The notes below the pieces were generated by a model. It saw only the letters and a list, made by a program, of their open reading frames with translations, made no database searches and had not been told where the DNA came from. Position numbers and translations under genes: made by a program. From NCBI RefSeq assembly GCF_000258175.1, contig NZ_JH636049.1, positions 644,982 to 708,981 of the forward strand: a stretch of DNA of 64,000 nucleotides. Reading direction: 5' to 3'. Of the stretch, positions 55,130 to 64,000 are shown piece by piece (the stretch's first letter is position 1; each line of letters begins with the position of its first letter). Source of the stretch: Saccharomonospora xinjiangensis XJ-54 (lineage in GTDB: Bacteria > Actinomycetota > Actinomycetes > Mycobacteriales > Pseudonocardiaceae).

Positions 55130-55155
55130 CCTTCGCGGCCGAAGATGATCACTGA

Positions 55156-58100
55156 ATGCGAAGTTCGATACCGACCTTACCGGCGAACGCGTTAAAGAAC
55201 ACCACCCTTCGTGCACAGTCCGTAATATCTTTACGAGACGAATATTCCGACGGTAGATTTGATCCCGTGGAGAGGGATGCAGGGACGCTGATCGATCACA
55301 GCGAGTCACGACGGCATGCGGCACCGATCCGGGCAACACCGGGAGAACGGGCGAACATCGACGTGGTGGAACGGCATCGGGAAATCGCCGCGCTGCGGGA
55401 ACTGTTCGCCCGGTCCCAGCGGGGGCACGGTCAGGTCGCCTTGCTCACCGGCGGTGTCGCCAGCGGAAAGACGAAGTTGTTGAACACGTTCGCCGATATC
55501 GCCTCCGAGAGCGGAGCTATCGTTCTCACCGCGACCGCGTCAAGAGCGGAGCAAATAATTCGATTGGGCGTCGTTGACCAATTACTGCAACAGGCGACAT
55601 TGTCGAGGGAAGTGGCGGGGAACCTCGCCCTTTCGATCGAAGAGAACGGGATGTCCGCACCTCAGGACACCGACGGCGACCCGCCGCCACATCCGCAGGT
55701 GATTCGCGAGTTGTCGGCCACGCTGCTCGGACTCGCGTCCGACCGGCCGCTCGTGCTCGGCGTGGACGATGTGCAGTTCGCCGACAGCCAGTCCCTTCAG
55801 GTACTCCTGCACCTGCAACGCCGGATGCGTTCGGCGCCCGTCCTGCTGATCCTCACCGAGTGGTCCCAGCCGCGCCCGAGGCAACTGCCGTTCCACATCG
55901 AGATCGCCCGCCTGCCCTACTTCAGCAGGCTCCGGCTCGCCCCCCTGTCGCAGGCCGGTGTCGCGGAGCTTCTCGCCCAGCGCTTCGACCCTGTGACGGT
56001 CCGCCAGCTCGCGCCTCCCTACTACCAGGCCAGCGGCGGGAATCCGTTGCTGCTGCACGCGCTGATCGAGGACTACCTCAGCTCCGAACACCCGGTGTCC
56101 CCGGAGTCGCGAGCGGCGCCGGTGGTGGGGGACGCGTTCGCGCAGGCCGTCCTCGCCTGCCTGCAACGGTGGGAACTCACGCTCTTCCAGGTCGCGCGCG
56201 GCCTGGCGCTGCTCGGCGAACACGGCTCGCCGCACCGGCTGGGACGGCTGCTCGGGATGACGGCGGACTCGGCCGCGCAGGTGCTCGACGTGCTCACCAT
56301 GGCGGGTCTCGTGGAGAACGGCGGTTTCCGGCATCCCGGTGCCAGAGCGGCCGTGCTGCGGGATTTCCCGCCCGACGAGCGTTCGGCACTGCACGCGCAC
56401 GCCGCCGAACTGCTCAACCAGGACGGGGAATCGGCGACAACGGTGGCAGGCCACCTCATCGCGGCGAACCGCGCCGACGGCCGATGGGCCGTGACCGTGC
56501 TCAGGGAAGCCGCCGAACTCGCGCTGGAACACGACGAGGAGATGCTGGCCGCCGCGTGCCTCGAACTCGCCCAGCGCGAATGCGCCGACGAGCGGGACCG
56601 CGCGATGCTCACCGAGCTACTCGCCAGAGCGGAATGGCGTTCTCGCCCCGCCACCGCGGGCCACCGCATCAACGGGCTGAAGAAAGCGCTGCGGGACGGC
56701 TACCTGAGCGACACCGGCTCGCTGACGCTGGTCAAGTACCTTCTGTGGCACGGGAAGGCGGACGAGGCCGCCGCGACGCTGCGCTCGCTGTTGCGCCGGC
56801 AGGACCCCGGCGAGCGGGGTGAACTCCAGCTAGCCTACCTGCTGTTGACGTTCTCCCACCCTCCGCACTTCCCCAGGCATTCCGACGTGGGCTTCGATGT
56901 GGTCGGCGACGGCGCGTTACCCCCTGCCGAGGCACCAGGGCGGCGAGCCGCGGCGGCACTGGGTGCCGTGCTGACGCGGGGACCGCTCGACACCGCCGTT
57001 GACGCGGCGGAACACATCCTGCAGACCTGCGCGATGACCGACCGGTCGCTGGACACGCTGCTCCACGCCCTGCTGACACTGGTCTACGCGGAGAGGTCCG
57101 ACCGCGCCGCTGTGCTCTGCGACTCGTTGCTGGCCGAAGCGGACCACCGGCGCGCCACGGCATGGCGGACGCAGTTGCGCACCGTCAGGTCCGACATCGC
57201 GATGCGGCTCGGCGATCCGCTTCTCGCCGCCGAACATGCCAGGGCCGCGCTCGATCAGCTGAGCGCGAAGGAATGGGGTGCCGGCATCGGCACGCCACTG
57301 TCCACCTTGCTCCTCGCGACCACGGCCATGGGTGACTTCGCCGAGGCGGCCTCGTTGCTGAAGCACCCGGTTCCCTCGGACATGTTCACCACCTGGTTCG
57401 GGCCGCCCTACCTCTACGCGCGGGGCCAGTACTTCCTGGCAACGGGCCGCCCCACCGCGGCGCTGAACGACTTCCGGCAGTGCGGTGCGCTGATGACCGA
57501 GTGGAACATCGACCATCCCGCGATCGCGCCGTGGCGCAGCGGCGTGGCACAGGTACAGCTGCTGCTCGGCCGAGCAGGACAGTCCAGGCAGTCCCTTGTG
57601 GACCAGATGGCGCTACCCGGCGCCGGTGCGCGCACGAGGGGCGTCTCGCTGCGGCTGCTCGCCGCGTCGTCGCCGCCGGCGCTGCGGACGCACCAGCTGG
57701 AGGAGTCCACGAAGCTGCTGCTGGAATCCGGCGATCAGCTCGAACTCGCGGCCACACTGGGCGCACTCGCCGAAGCCAGCCGCGCCGACGGGGACCAGGC
57801 CAAGGCGCGCGAGACGCTGGAGCGCGCGGTGGAACTCGCGCGAGGCTGCCATGCGACGGCCCTGCACCAGCAACTGGTGTCCAGCGGCGAGGCCTCGGGC
57901 GAGCACGGTGGTGCGTCCCGGGAGACCGATGGAGTCGCCTCGCTCACCAAGGCCGAGCGCAGGGTCGCGGCGCTGGCCGGGCTGGGACACACCAACCGCA
58001 CGATCAGCCGCAAGCTCGGCATCACCGTGAGCACGGTGGAACAGCACCTCACCCGCGTCTACCGCAAACTCAACGTGCGAAGCAGGGCCGAACTCCCCTC

Positions 58101-58200
58101 GGGTCTCCCGCTGCACCCGGTACCCACGATCGCGGCGAGCGACCGGGAGGAGGGGCCGATCACCGCCCTGCACCGGCGTGCCCCGGCCGCCCAGTGCTGA
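55156..58200 (+). CDS. LAL-family LuxR transcriptional regulator
   Basis: Up to 1,014 residues. An N-terminal AAA-type ATPase has Walker A in [14 protein letters not shown] and Walker B in [14 protein letters not shown]; a long helical middle region of the kind found in LAL proteins follows. The C-terminal LuxR helix-turn-helix (about 935-1000) contains [19 protein letters not shown] and [14 protein letters not shown]. Such proteins are common pathway-specific activators of PKS clusters. The longest frame starts at ATG 55156, but GTG 55267 and GTG 55363 are plausible: family similarity begins at [13 protein letters not shown], and the shared 19-base motif would lie only 27 bases before 55156. 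The 3' end exists in a second, decayed copy at 59770. Confidence 0.93.
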   Translation: MRSSIPTLPANALKNTTLRAQSVISLRDEYSDGRFDPVERDAGTLIDHSESRRHAAPIRATPGERANIDVVERHREIAALRELFARSQRGHGQVALLTGGVASGKTKLLNTFADIASESGAIVLTATASRAEQIIRLGVVDQLLQQATLSREVAGNLALSIEENGMSAPQDTDGDPPPHPQVIRELSATLLGLASDRPLVLGVDDVQFADSQSLQVLLHLQRRMRSAPVLLILTEWSQPRPRQLPFHIEIARLPYFSRLRLAPLSQAGVAELLAQRFDPVTVRQLAPPYYQASGGNPLLLHALIEDYLSSEHPVSPESRAAPVVGDAFAQAVLACLQRWELTLFQVARGLALLGEHGSPHRLGRLLGMTADSAAQVLDVLTMAGLVENGGFRHPGARAAVLRDFPPDERSALHAHAAELLNQDGESATTVAGHLIAANRADGRWAVTVLREAAELALEHDEEMLAAACLELAQRECADERDRAMLTELLARAEWRSRPATAGHRINGLKKALRDGYLSDTGSLTLVKYLLWHGKADEAAATLRSLLRRQDPGERGELQLAYLLLTFSHPPHFPRHSDVGFDVVGDGALPPAEAPGRRAAAALGAVLTRGPLDTAVDAAEHILQTCAMTDRSLDTLLHALLTLVYAERSDRAAVLCDSLLAEADHRRATAWRTQLRTVRSDIAMRLGDPLLAAEHARAALDQLSAKEWGAGIGTPLSTLLLATTAMGDFAEAASLLKHPVPSDMFTTWFGPPYLYARGQYFLATGRPTAALNDFRQCGALMTEWNIDHPAIAPWRSGVAQVQLLLGRAGQSRQSLVDQMALPGAGARTRGVSLRLLAASSPPALRTHQLEESTKLLLESGDQLELAATLGALAEASRADGDQAKARETLERAVELARGCHATALHQQLVSSGEASGEHGGASRETDGVASLTKAERRVAALAGLGHTNRTISRKLGITVSTVEQHLTRVYRKLNVRSRAELPSGLPLHPVPTIAASDREEGPITALHRRAPAAQC

Positions 58201-58348
58201 GGGTGACTGTGAGATACCACGGCCATTGGTCAAGCCCTCCCAGCTTCTCCTGCCCGGGTGGGCGCACTCGGAAGCTTTCGTCACCGAGATGGGCTTCGAC
58301 AGGCTCGGCGCCCCTCCACGAGTGATTATCCGACTCCAAGTCACCCTC

Positions 58349-58990
58349 TCAGTCATGACGGCGTTGGCCGACAAGGAAGTCCAATACGGTCTCGGCAAGA
58401 CGGGATTCGACGTCTACGGAATCGGGTGCGGTGGCACGGCGGAACTTCTGCGACGCCGTCAGGGATAGCAGCCACCATGCGCCGGCCTCGACGTCCAGAT
58501 CGGCCCGCAGCTCTCCGGCGCAGCGGCCGTGCTCGAGCACGGCCGCGAGTGCAACGGCGATGCGGCGGGTCGCATCTTGTGAGGCCGCCTCGATCACGGG
58601 CTCGCCGGTGATGGCGGAGGCATCGGCGAAGAGTGCGCCGATCGACCCCGGAGTGTGCACACGCTGCAGGTGCACAGGGTCCAGGACAGTGGCTAGCAGC
58701 GCCGACACCGACTCCTGCCGTGCCACGAAGTCCGCCAACCAGGCGCAGATCTGATCCGCGCGCCGGCGCACCGCCGCCGCGAACAGCTCGGCCTTGGTGC
58801 CGAAGTTCTGAAAGATCACCGGCTCACTCACGCCGATCCGTCGCGCTACCGCAGCCGTCCTCGCACGCTGGTAGCCAACCTCGGCGAACACCTCGGTCGC
58901 CGCCACCAGGATCGATTCGCGGCGCTGCGGTCCTGTCATCCGGGAACGCCCCGCCATCGCGCGGCCCGACGGCCCCTGCTGTTCGGTCAT
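58349..58990 (-). CDS. TetR-family transcriptional regulator
   Basis: 213 residues from ATG 58990. The N-terminal helix-turn-helix is visible in RRESILVAATEVFAEVGYQ and TAAVARRIGVSEPVIFQNFG; the rest is an all-helical ligand-binding part. It is divergently paired with a methyltransferase gene, and a large palindrome (59018-59066) lies between them, so it probably represses both. Earlier in-frame ATGs at 59017 and 59080 exist; the latter would place the operator inside the gene. This pair sits between two copies of the luxR 3' end and may have arrived separately from the PKS cluster. Confidence 0.9.
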   Translation of the reverse strand: MTEQQGPSGRAMAGRSRMTGPQRRESILVAATEVFAEVGYQRARTAAVARRIGVSEPVIFQNFGTKAELFAAAVRRRADQICAWLADFVARQESVSALLATVLDPVHLQRVHTPGSIGALFADASAITGEPVIEAASQDATRRIAVALAAVLEHGRCAGELRADLDVEAGAWWLLSLTASQKFRRATAPDSVDVESRLAETVLDFLVGQRRHD

Positions 58991-59017
58991 GTCCGCATCG
59001 TATCCACGCTTGCCCAT

Positions 59018-59066
59018 TAACTTAGTGACGACTAAGCTCAACTCGTCCTTAGTCGCCACTAAGTTA
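59018..59066. promoter_or_regulatory. Palindromic operator of the tetR/methyltransferase pair
   Basis: Nineteen-base arms, taacttagtgacgactaag (59018-59036) and cttagtcgccactaagtta (59048-59066), are inverted copies with one mismatch. Each arm also contains its own smaller palindrome, TTAGT-N4-ACTAA (59022-59035 and 59049-59062). Two TetR dimers could bind side by side, covering both divergent promoters. Confidence 0.8.
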
Positions 59067-59078
59067 GTGAGGGTTCTC

Positions 59079-59735
59079 ATGGTCTTCAGACATCTCCTGC
59101 GCGGGCGGGCACAGGCGGACGCGCCGGGCGCGCTTCGGCAAGCTCGGCTCTACGATCTGATGTCCCTGGTCGTATTCAACCGACACCGACGGCGCGTCTA
59201 CGGCAGGATCGTCGAACTCAGCGGGGCGCAGCCCGGTGACCGCGTGCTCGATGTCGGATGCGGGCCCGGGTATCTGACCGCACTGGCCGCCGGTGCTGTG
59301 GCATCCGAGGGAGATGCCGTGGGAATCGACCCGTCAGAACCGATGATCGACCGCGCCCGGCAGGTCCGGGGCCACGGCAATTGCTCCTTCGAACTCGGCA
59401 AGGCCGAGGCGCTGACTGCCCCCGACGCCTCGTTCGACGTCGTACTCTCGAGTTTGGCTCTGCACCATGGACCCGAAGCCGCACGCGCCAAGGCCATATC
59501 GGAGATGTACCGGGTGCTGCGTCCAGGAGGCTGCGCCGTGGTAGTCGATTTCCGACCACCGCAGGGTCGCCTGGGTCAGCATCTCGCCGGAGTGTTGGCA
59601 GGCAACGACATGCGACACAATCCGATCGACCGCCTCGCCCCGATGGCCCAGGACGCGGGTTTCACCTCGGTCACGAGCGGCGACCTCGGCTTCTCCCTCC
59701 ACTATGTGCGGGCCTACCGACCCGTTTCCCCGTAA
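59079..59735 (+). CDS. Class I SAM-dependent methyltransferase
   Basis: 218 residues of the UbiE/COQ5-like methyltransferase type. Motif I is VLDVGCGPGYLTALAAG, followed by VGIDPSEPMIDRA and the later FDVVLSSLALHHG and MYRVLRPGGCAVVVDF segments. The substrate cannot be told from sequence. The ATG 59079 has GAGGG 5 bases upstream and lies just after the palindromic operator shared with tetR. It could modify the polyketide, detoxify a compound, or be unrelated to the cluster. Confidence 0.88.
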   Translation: MVFRHLLRGRAQADAPGALRQARLYDLMSLVVFNRHRRRVYGRIVELSGAQPGDRVLDVGCGPGYLTALAAGAVASEGDAVGIDPSEPMIDRARQVRGHGNCSFELGKAEALTAPDASFDVVLSSLALHHGPEAARAKAISEMYRVLRPGGCAVVVDFRPPQGRLGQHLAGVLAGNDMRHNPIDRLAPMAQDAGFTSVTSGDLGFSLHYVRAYRPVSP

Positions 59736-60177
59736 TGGCTGCGTAAGCAGCTCCAACACCGTGGCGCTCGAGTGAACGCCGCACCGTGGCAGCCGCCGGG
59801 TGAGGCGGACCACCAATCGCACGATCAGCCGAGAACTTGGCATCATCGTGAGCACGGTGGAACAGCACCTCACCCGCGTCTACCGCGAACTCAACGTGCG
59901 AAGCACGGCCGAACTCCCCTCGGGACTCCCCTTGCACCCGGCCGGGGAGATCACCGACGTCCTACCGCTGAGCGAAAACCTGGTCGCGACGGTCGTGCGG
60001 TGGAACAAACGGTTGCCGAGCACGTATGTGCCCGACCAGCCGCAGGATCGGGCTTCCACGATCCTGCCGAGTACGCGAGGGTCGCCGCGGACGGCCATGA
60101 GCCGGCGCGACGTCCGAAGCGTGAGGCCGCCCCGGGGATCAGGGTGCTGTCCGAGCCGGGCGTCGGCTCGGACGAAC
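59736..60177. other. Gene-poor interval holding the luxR remnant
   Basis: 442 bases between the methyltransferase and the SARP gene. Apart from the luxR remnant (59770-59943) I recognise nothing; the open frames that cross it are shadows of the SARP gene. Confidence 0.6.
59770..59943 (+). pseudogene. Decayed copy of the LAL/LuxR gene 3' end
   Basis: About 170 bases match the end of the LAL gene (about 57953-58122). The intact helix-turn-helix stretch [20 protein letters not shown] and [21 protein letters not shown] is readable. Further upstream the match ERRTVAAAG needs a different frame and contains a stop codon, so there is at least one frameshift, and no N-terminal part exists. By eye about nine in ten bases agree over the conserved part. 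The remnant lies in direct orientation on the far side of the tetR/methyltransferase pair. Confidence 0.85.
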
Positions 60178-63132
60178 TCATCGAGTTGTGACGGCCCGCG
60201 CCGCCGCGAGTGTCCGATCCAGCTCCTCCGTCTTGCGGTGCATGCCCAGCTCCCTGGCCAGCGTGAGCGCCGACCCGGCCAGTTCCGCCGCTTGATCGGT
60301 CTGGCCCAGCGCGAGAAGGTTCACGGCGAGCCGGTGCCGCGCCTCGACCTCGCCTCTGCGGTCGGCGAACTCGGTGAAGACCCGCAACGCTTTCTCGATG
60401 AGCCCGATGGCCTCGCGGTGGCCTCCCCGGTACTCGACGATGCGGCTGTGAGACAGCCGCACGTAGGCGTGCCCCACCGGCTGATCCAGTTCGTCGAGCA
60501 GGGTGAGCGCCCTTCGGCACACGTCGTCGGCCGCGCCCAGCTCCCCGAGTGCGATGAGGGCCTTGGCCAGGCTGCTCAGTACCACGGCCTCAAGGTCGGC
60601 CTCCCCGATCCGCTCGGCCACGGCGAGCGCGCGCCGCAGCGGGCTCACCGCGCTGTGCGGATCGCCCGCGCTGATCCGCACGTTGCCCAGCTGCCGCAAC
60701 GCCCGTGCCTCGCACCGGAGGTCCTCGGTGAGCGCTCTGAGGTCCAGGGCGTCGCGGGCGAGCTGCTCGGCGGCGGCGAGATCACCGAGTTGCATCCGGC
60801 AGAAGCTCAGCAGAACCAGGGTGTTCATCAACGCCGGGTTCTCTCCGGCACGGGCGAAAACCTCGGCGCACGACGTCAGAATGGCGGCGGCATCGCCGAG
60901 CAGGCCGCCCATGGCCGCGGCGTGGGCCCTGCCGAACTCCGCTCGCGCCGACACCAGCGCATCTCCCGCAGCGGCCCGCGCCACCGCCGAGTACACGCGG
61001 TCGATCTCACTCCTGCGGTGTTTCATGGCGAGGAAGCTGCTCAGCCGTTCCGCCGCGTCGAGGGCGTCGCGATACCAGCCCAGTTCCGCGCCCCTGATCA
61101 GGATGTCCAGCAACGTCTCACACTCCGCGGCACACCACGCCGTCGGGTCTCTGGACACGACCGCTGCCATCTCCTGCGGCAGCGGTGAGAGAGCCTGGAA
61201 GGTCTCCGAAGGGGGCGGACCGACCGGGGCCAGCCACCCCGCGGGCGGGGGCAGGTCGCGATGGGCCAGCTCGATCAGCATCCGGCACCGGTCGAACACA
61301 CGTCGGAAGGCCGCTCTCGCCGCCGTCCCCTCGATCTCGGGGTCGCCGTCCAGCGCGCGGCCCTGCTCCGAGGCGAAGACCCGCACCAGATCGTGCATCG
61401 TGTAGCGCTCCGCCCGCACCGAAGCCGGTTCGACCAGATGGCTTTCCAGCAGGTTGTGCAGCGCCTGGTCCACGCAGGCGTCGTCGTCCACGAGCGCGGC
61501 GAGCGCCCACGGCGACAGATCGGGAGTCCCCACGAGAGCGAAGCGCCGGAACACCCGCCGCTCCAGCTCACCGAGCGCGTCATGCGAGACGGTGAACCCC
61601 GCCCGCACGTCGAGTTCGGCGACCGCCAGCTCGTCGAGTACGAGTCTCCGATCACGCATCTTCGCCAGCAGGCGAGCCAACGACCACGACGGTCTGGTCA
61701 CCAGCCTCGCCACCACCACTCTGATCGCGAGCGGCAGCCGCCCGCACAGATCCACCAGCTCCCCCGCGGCCTCCGGCTCGGCCTCGACGCGCTCGCGGCC
61801 GATCACCCTGGTCAGGAGCAGCACTCCTTCCTCATGCGTCAACGGCGCGAGTGGCAACGAGATCACGCCTGGCGGTCCCACCAGACGTCTTCGACTGGTC
61901 ACCAGCACCGAGGCCCCCGAGGTTCCCGGCAGCAGCGGGCGGACCTGCCCCATATCGGCGGCGTCGTCGAGCACCACGAGCACGCGCCGCCGGGCGAGCC
62001 TGGTGCGGTAGCTGGCGGCGCGTTGCTCGGCACCGGCGGGGATGGCCACATCCGGAACGCCGAGACCGCGCAACAGATCGGCGAGCACATCCTCCGGCGA
62101 CCGGGGCGAGCCGGAGCCCCCGCCGAGAGACGCGTAGAGCTGCCCGCCGGGAAAGCGGTCCGCGAGCCGGTGCGCCGCCCGGATGGCCACCGTGGTCTTG
62201 CCTGCCCCTGGCTGCCCGCTGACCACCACCACCCGGACGGCGCCGTCGGTCTTCTCAGGGTCGAGTCCCTCCACGATCCTGGTCAGCACGTCGTCCCTGC
62301 CGGTGAAGTCCGCCGTGTCTGCGGGAAGCTGCCTCGGCGGCTCGGACAACGGCGGCGGTGTCGCACCCCCTTCCGGTGCGCGTTCCCCCCGGAGGATGCG
62401 CGACTGGAGGTCGCGCAGCTCGGCTCCCGGCTCGACGCCGAGCGCATCGATGAGGGCCGACCTCGTCGCGGTGTAGACCTCCAGTGCGCCTGCCCGGTTC
62501 CCGCCCAGCCACAGTGCTCGCATCAGCAGCCCGGCGAGTTCCTCCCGCAACGGGTGCTCGGCGAGCAGCGTGTGCAGTTCGGGAACCACGTCGTCGTGGC
62601 GGCCGAGTTCGATCTCCGCGGCGAGGCAGTCCTCATGCGCGGTGATCCGTGCGTGTTCCCATGCCCTGAGCAGGTCGGCCACCGGTGGGGACGCGGTCGT
62701 ACCTTGTGAGGACGGCTGCCCCTGCCACAGCGCGACAGCCAACCGCAGCGCACCCGCCACGCGCTCGTGATCACCACGTCGTGCGGCGTCCCTGCCCTCC
62801 CTGACGAGCTGCTCGAACTCGATCAGGTCGCATTCGCCGGGCCGGAGATCGAGCTGGTAGCCGTCGGCAGTGCGCTGGAGCCGGTCCTCTGCGCCTTGCC
62901 GTGCGTGCCCGAGCGCCGACCGCAGCGCCCAGACGTGGTTGTGCAGACCGGCCATCGCCGTTCGCGGCGGGTTCTCGCCCCACAGCGCCTGCATCAGCCG
63001 GTCGATGGTGACCGTGCGGCTGTGATGGCCTGCCAGCAGCAACAGCAACGTCGCGGCCTTACCGCGAGGAATCGCGACTTCCGTGTCGTCGTCGGCCCGC
63101 AGGCGCAATCGTCCGAGTACCGTCAACCGCAC
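60178..63132 (-). CDS. SARP/AfsR-type transcriptional regulator with NB-ARC and TPR domains
   Basis: 984 residues. The N-terminal winged-helix SARP DNA-binding domain (about 1-90, with MRLTVLGRLRLRADD) is followed by a bacterial transcriptional activation domain (about 95-245), an NB-ARC ATPase with P-loop VVSGQPGAGKTTVA (about 300-313) and VLVVLDDAADM, and C-terminal TPR-like helical repeats (about 650-984). The build is that of AfsR-like large SARPs that activate antibiotic clusters. GTG 63132 is preceded by AGGGGGC. It is transcribed toward the tetR island and may control this cluster or a neighbouring one. Confidence 0.93.
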   Translation of the reverse strand: MRLTVLGRLRLRADDDTEVAIPRGKAATLLLLLAGHHSRTVTIDRLMQALWGENPPRTAMAGLHNHVWALRSALGHARQGAEDRLQRTADGYQLDLRPGECDLIEFEQLVREGRDAARRGDHERVAGALRLAVALWQGQPSSQGTTASPPVADLLRAWEHARITAHEDCLAAEIELGRHDDVVPELHTLLAEHPLREELAGLLMRALWLGGNRAGALEVYTATRSALIDALGVEPGAELRDLQSRILRGERAPEGGATPPPLSEPPRQLPADTADFTGRDDVLTRIVEGLDPEKTDGAVRVVVVSGQPGAGKTTVAIRAAHRLADRFPGGQLYASLGGGSGSPRSPEDVLADLLRGLGVPDVAIPAGAEQRAASYRTRLARRRVLVVLDDAADMGQVRPLLPGTSGASVLVTSRRRLVGPPGVISLPLAPLTHEEGVLLLTRVIGRERVEAEPEAAGELVDLCGRLPLAIRVVVARLVTRPSWSLARLLAKMRDRRLVLDELAVAELDVRAGFTVSHDALGELERRVFRRFALVGTPDLSPWALAALVDDDACVDQALHNLLESHLVEPASVRAERYTMHDLVRVFASEQGRALDGDPEIEGTAARAAFRRVFDRCRMLIELAHRDLPPPAGWLAPVGPPPSETFQALSPLPQEMAAVVSRDPTAWCAAECETLLDILIRGAELGWYRDALDAAERLSSFLAMKHRRSEIDRVYSAVARAAAGDALVSARAEFGRAHAAAMGGLLGDAAAILTSCAEVFARAGENPALMNTLVLLSFCRMQLGDLAAAEQLARDALDLRALTEDLRCEARALRQLGNVRISAGDPHSAVSPLRRALAVAERIGEADLEAVVLSSLAKALIALGELGAADDVCRRALTLLDELDQPVGHAYVRLSHSRIVEYRGGHREAIGLIEKALRVFTEFADRRGEVEARHRLAVNLLALGQTDQAAELAGSALTLARELGMHRKTEELDRTLAAARAVTTR

Positions 63133-63462
63133 GCCGCCCCCTGTGACCGTGTGTCGTCAGGTGCTGCCTGTTCCGAGATTATCGACACACGATCAGGGGA
63201 ACCAACTCGTTTCCGGTTTTTCTTTGAGTGTTGCCAGCTCCAGCAGCCGCTGTAGTCGTTCGCCGGAAATGAAACCTCCGTTTTGCTGCGCTGTCACGGA
63301 AATGCTCACCAGGTCGTTCGGGGGCGGCCCTGCCACGGCGCTGTGGAAGTCCGGCGAGCCGGGTGATCAGGGGCGAACGACAGCCGCGTCTCCAGCGTGC
63401 ATATCACCTCGCCGGAGGCGGCCGGGCACGACTCAACCCGGCCCGGCCGCCTCCGGGCCTGG
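63133..63462. other. Intergenic region with no recognised feature
   Basis: 330 bases between the SARP start and the stop of the partial gene at the right edge. It must hold the SARP promoter, but I see no clear promoter boxes, no copy of the 19-base motif and no small gene. Confidence 0.6.
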
Positions 63463-64000
63463 TCACGCGGCCAGCGACCACTGCCGTTCGTAGGCGACGG
63501 CGAGCCCGCGCACGCAGGCGTCGATGTTTTCCCTGTTGGTGTTGGCGCGCAGCCGGTAGAGCTTGCCGTGTCTGCTGTCGAGCACCACCGGCGTGGCCCC
63601 GGGAAGCGCCAGGCCGGTGAAGGTCTCCATCATCTGCAACACGATGTCGGCACTGCCCTGATTGAGTGCCGCGCCCTTGCAGTACGGGAGCACGAGCCAC
63701 CTCGTGTCGTTCTTGTCATGCAGGCGAACACCCAGCAGGTGACGGAAGACGATCCGCAGATTTCCCTCCGCCCACGTGGCTTCACCGACTTGAACGCCGG
63801 TCGCCCGCTTCGGAACGGTTTTCGAGAATCCCGCCACGGCATCGCGATACGCCTCCGCGCGCCAGTCGTTCTTCTCCTCGGCTCGCGCCACAACGCGATC
63901 GAGTTCGCCGTGCCGGTCAACAGAATTCAAGGACCTCCGGAAAGCCGAGAGCAACGGACCGTAGGCAGACCAGGCGTACCGGCCGGGGTCGAGATACCGG
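63463..64000 (-). CDS. Hypothetical protein (partial, runs off right edge)
   Basis: The last 179 residues of a protein whose frame is open to the window edge. I do not recognise the family. It contains two tryptophan-rich stretches (RYAWSAYGPLLSAF at the visible start, and TRWLVLPYCKGAALNQGSA) and is soluble-looking, with no membrane segment or signal peptide in the visible part. It is on the same strand as the SARP gene, 330 bases upstream of it, and its relation to the cluster is unknown. Confidence 0.7.
   Translation of the reverse strand, partial: RYLDPGRYAWSAYGPLLSAFRRSLNSVDRHGELDRVVARAEEKNDWRAEAYRDAVAGFSKTVPKRATGVQVGEATWAEGNLRIVFRHLLGVRLHDKNDTRWLVLPYCKGAALNQGSADIVLQMMETFTGLALPGATPVVLDSRHGKLYRLRANTNRENIDACVRGLAVAYERQWSLAA

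Overview
The window is part of a secondary-metabolite gene cluster from a high-GC actinomycete. The evidence is strongly C/G-ending codons in almost every gene, GTG starts, translationally coupled giant PKS genes, and SARP, LAL and TetR regulators. The style fits Amycolatopsis/Saccharopolyspora-type Pseudonocardiales or Streptomyces; no marker gene settles the genus.

Left two thirds (1-43645, minus strand): five collinear modular type I PKS genes transcribed right to left. The first (43645-25727) has a CoA-ligase/AMP-ligase loading domain, a dead KR-like domain and an ACP, then modules 1-3. Module 4 follows at 25730-20159, module 5 at 20162-14862, module 6 at 14833-8285, and modules 7-8 run off the left edge (8258-<1). 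The last residues before the edge look like the linker that leads into a thioesterase. Predicted processing is: M1 methylmalonyl with DH-KR; M2 unusual AT, KR, dead DH; M3 malonyl with a KR lacking its catalytic Ser; M4 and M5 methylmalonyl with DH-KR; M6 unusual AT with DH-ER-KR; M7 malonyl, no reduction; M8 malonyl with KR and dead DH.

Centre (44103-49669, plus strand): dpgA-dpgB-dpgC-aldehyde dehydrogenase-dpgD. The dpg enzymes normally make 3,5-dihydroxyphenylacetyl-CoA and 3,5-dihydroxyphenylglyoxylate from malonyl-CoA. With a benzaldehyde-dehydrogenase-like enzyme and a ligase-type loading module, the inferred starter is 3,5-dihydroxybenzoate (or a close relative). No AHBA genes are seen, so this is not an ordinary ansamycin cluster.

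Right (49773-55033): an IS701-type transposase gene, then the complete methoxymalonyl-ACP set (fkbK, fkbJ, fkbI and fkbH on plus, fkbG on minus). This implies at least one methoxymalonyl extender, probably used by the atypical AT of module 2 or 6.

Far right (55156-64000): a LAL-family LuxR regulator, a divergent tetR/methyltransferase pair around a strong palindromic operator, a decayed copy of the luxR 3' end, a SARP/AfsR-type regulator, and a partial unknown gene at the edge. An identical 19-base motif precedes both the methoxymalonyl operon and the LAL gene, with a degenerate copy ahead of dpgA, which suggests a shared cluster regulator.

Modules 1 and 4 share several near-identical tracts with G/T-ending codons that contrast with the rest. 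In module 4 the AT copy carries a 1-base insertion and a 137-base chimeric stretch. Both look like assembly faults in a repeat, though a real lesion cannot be excluded from sequence alone.
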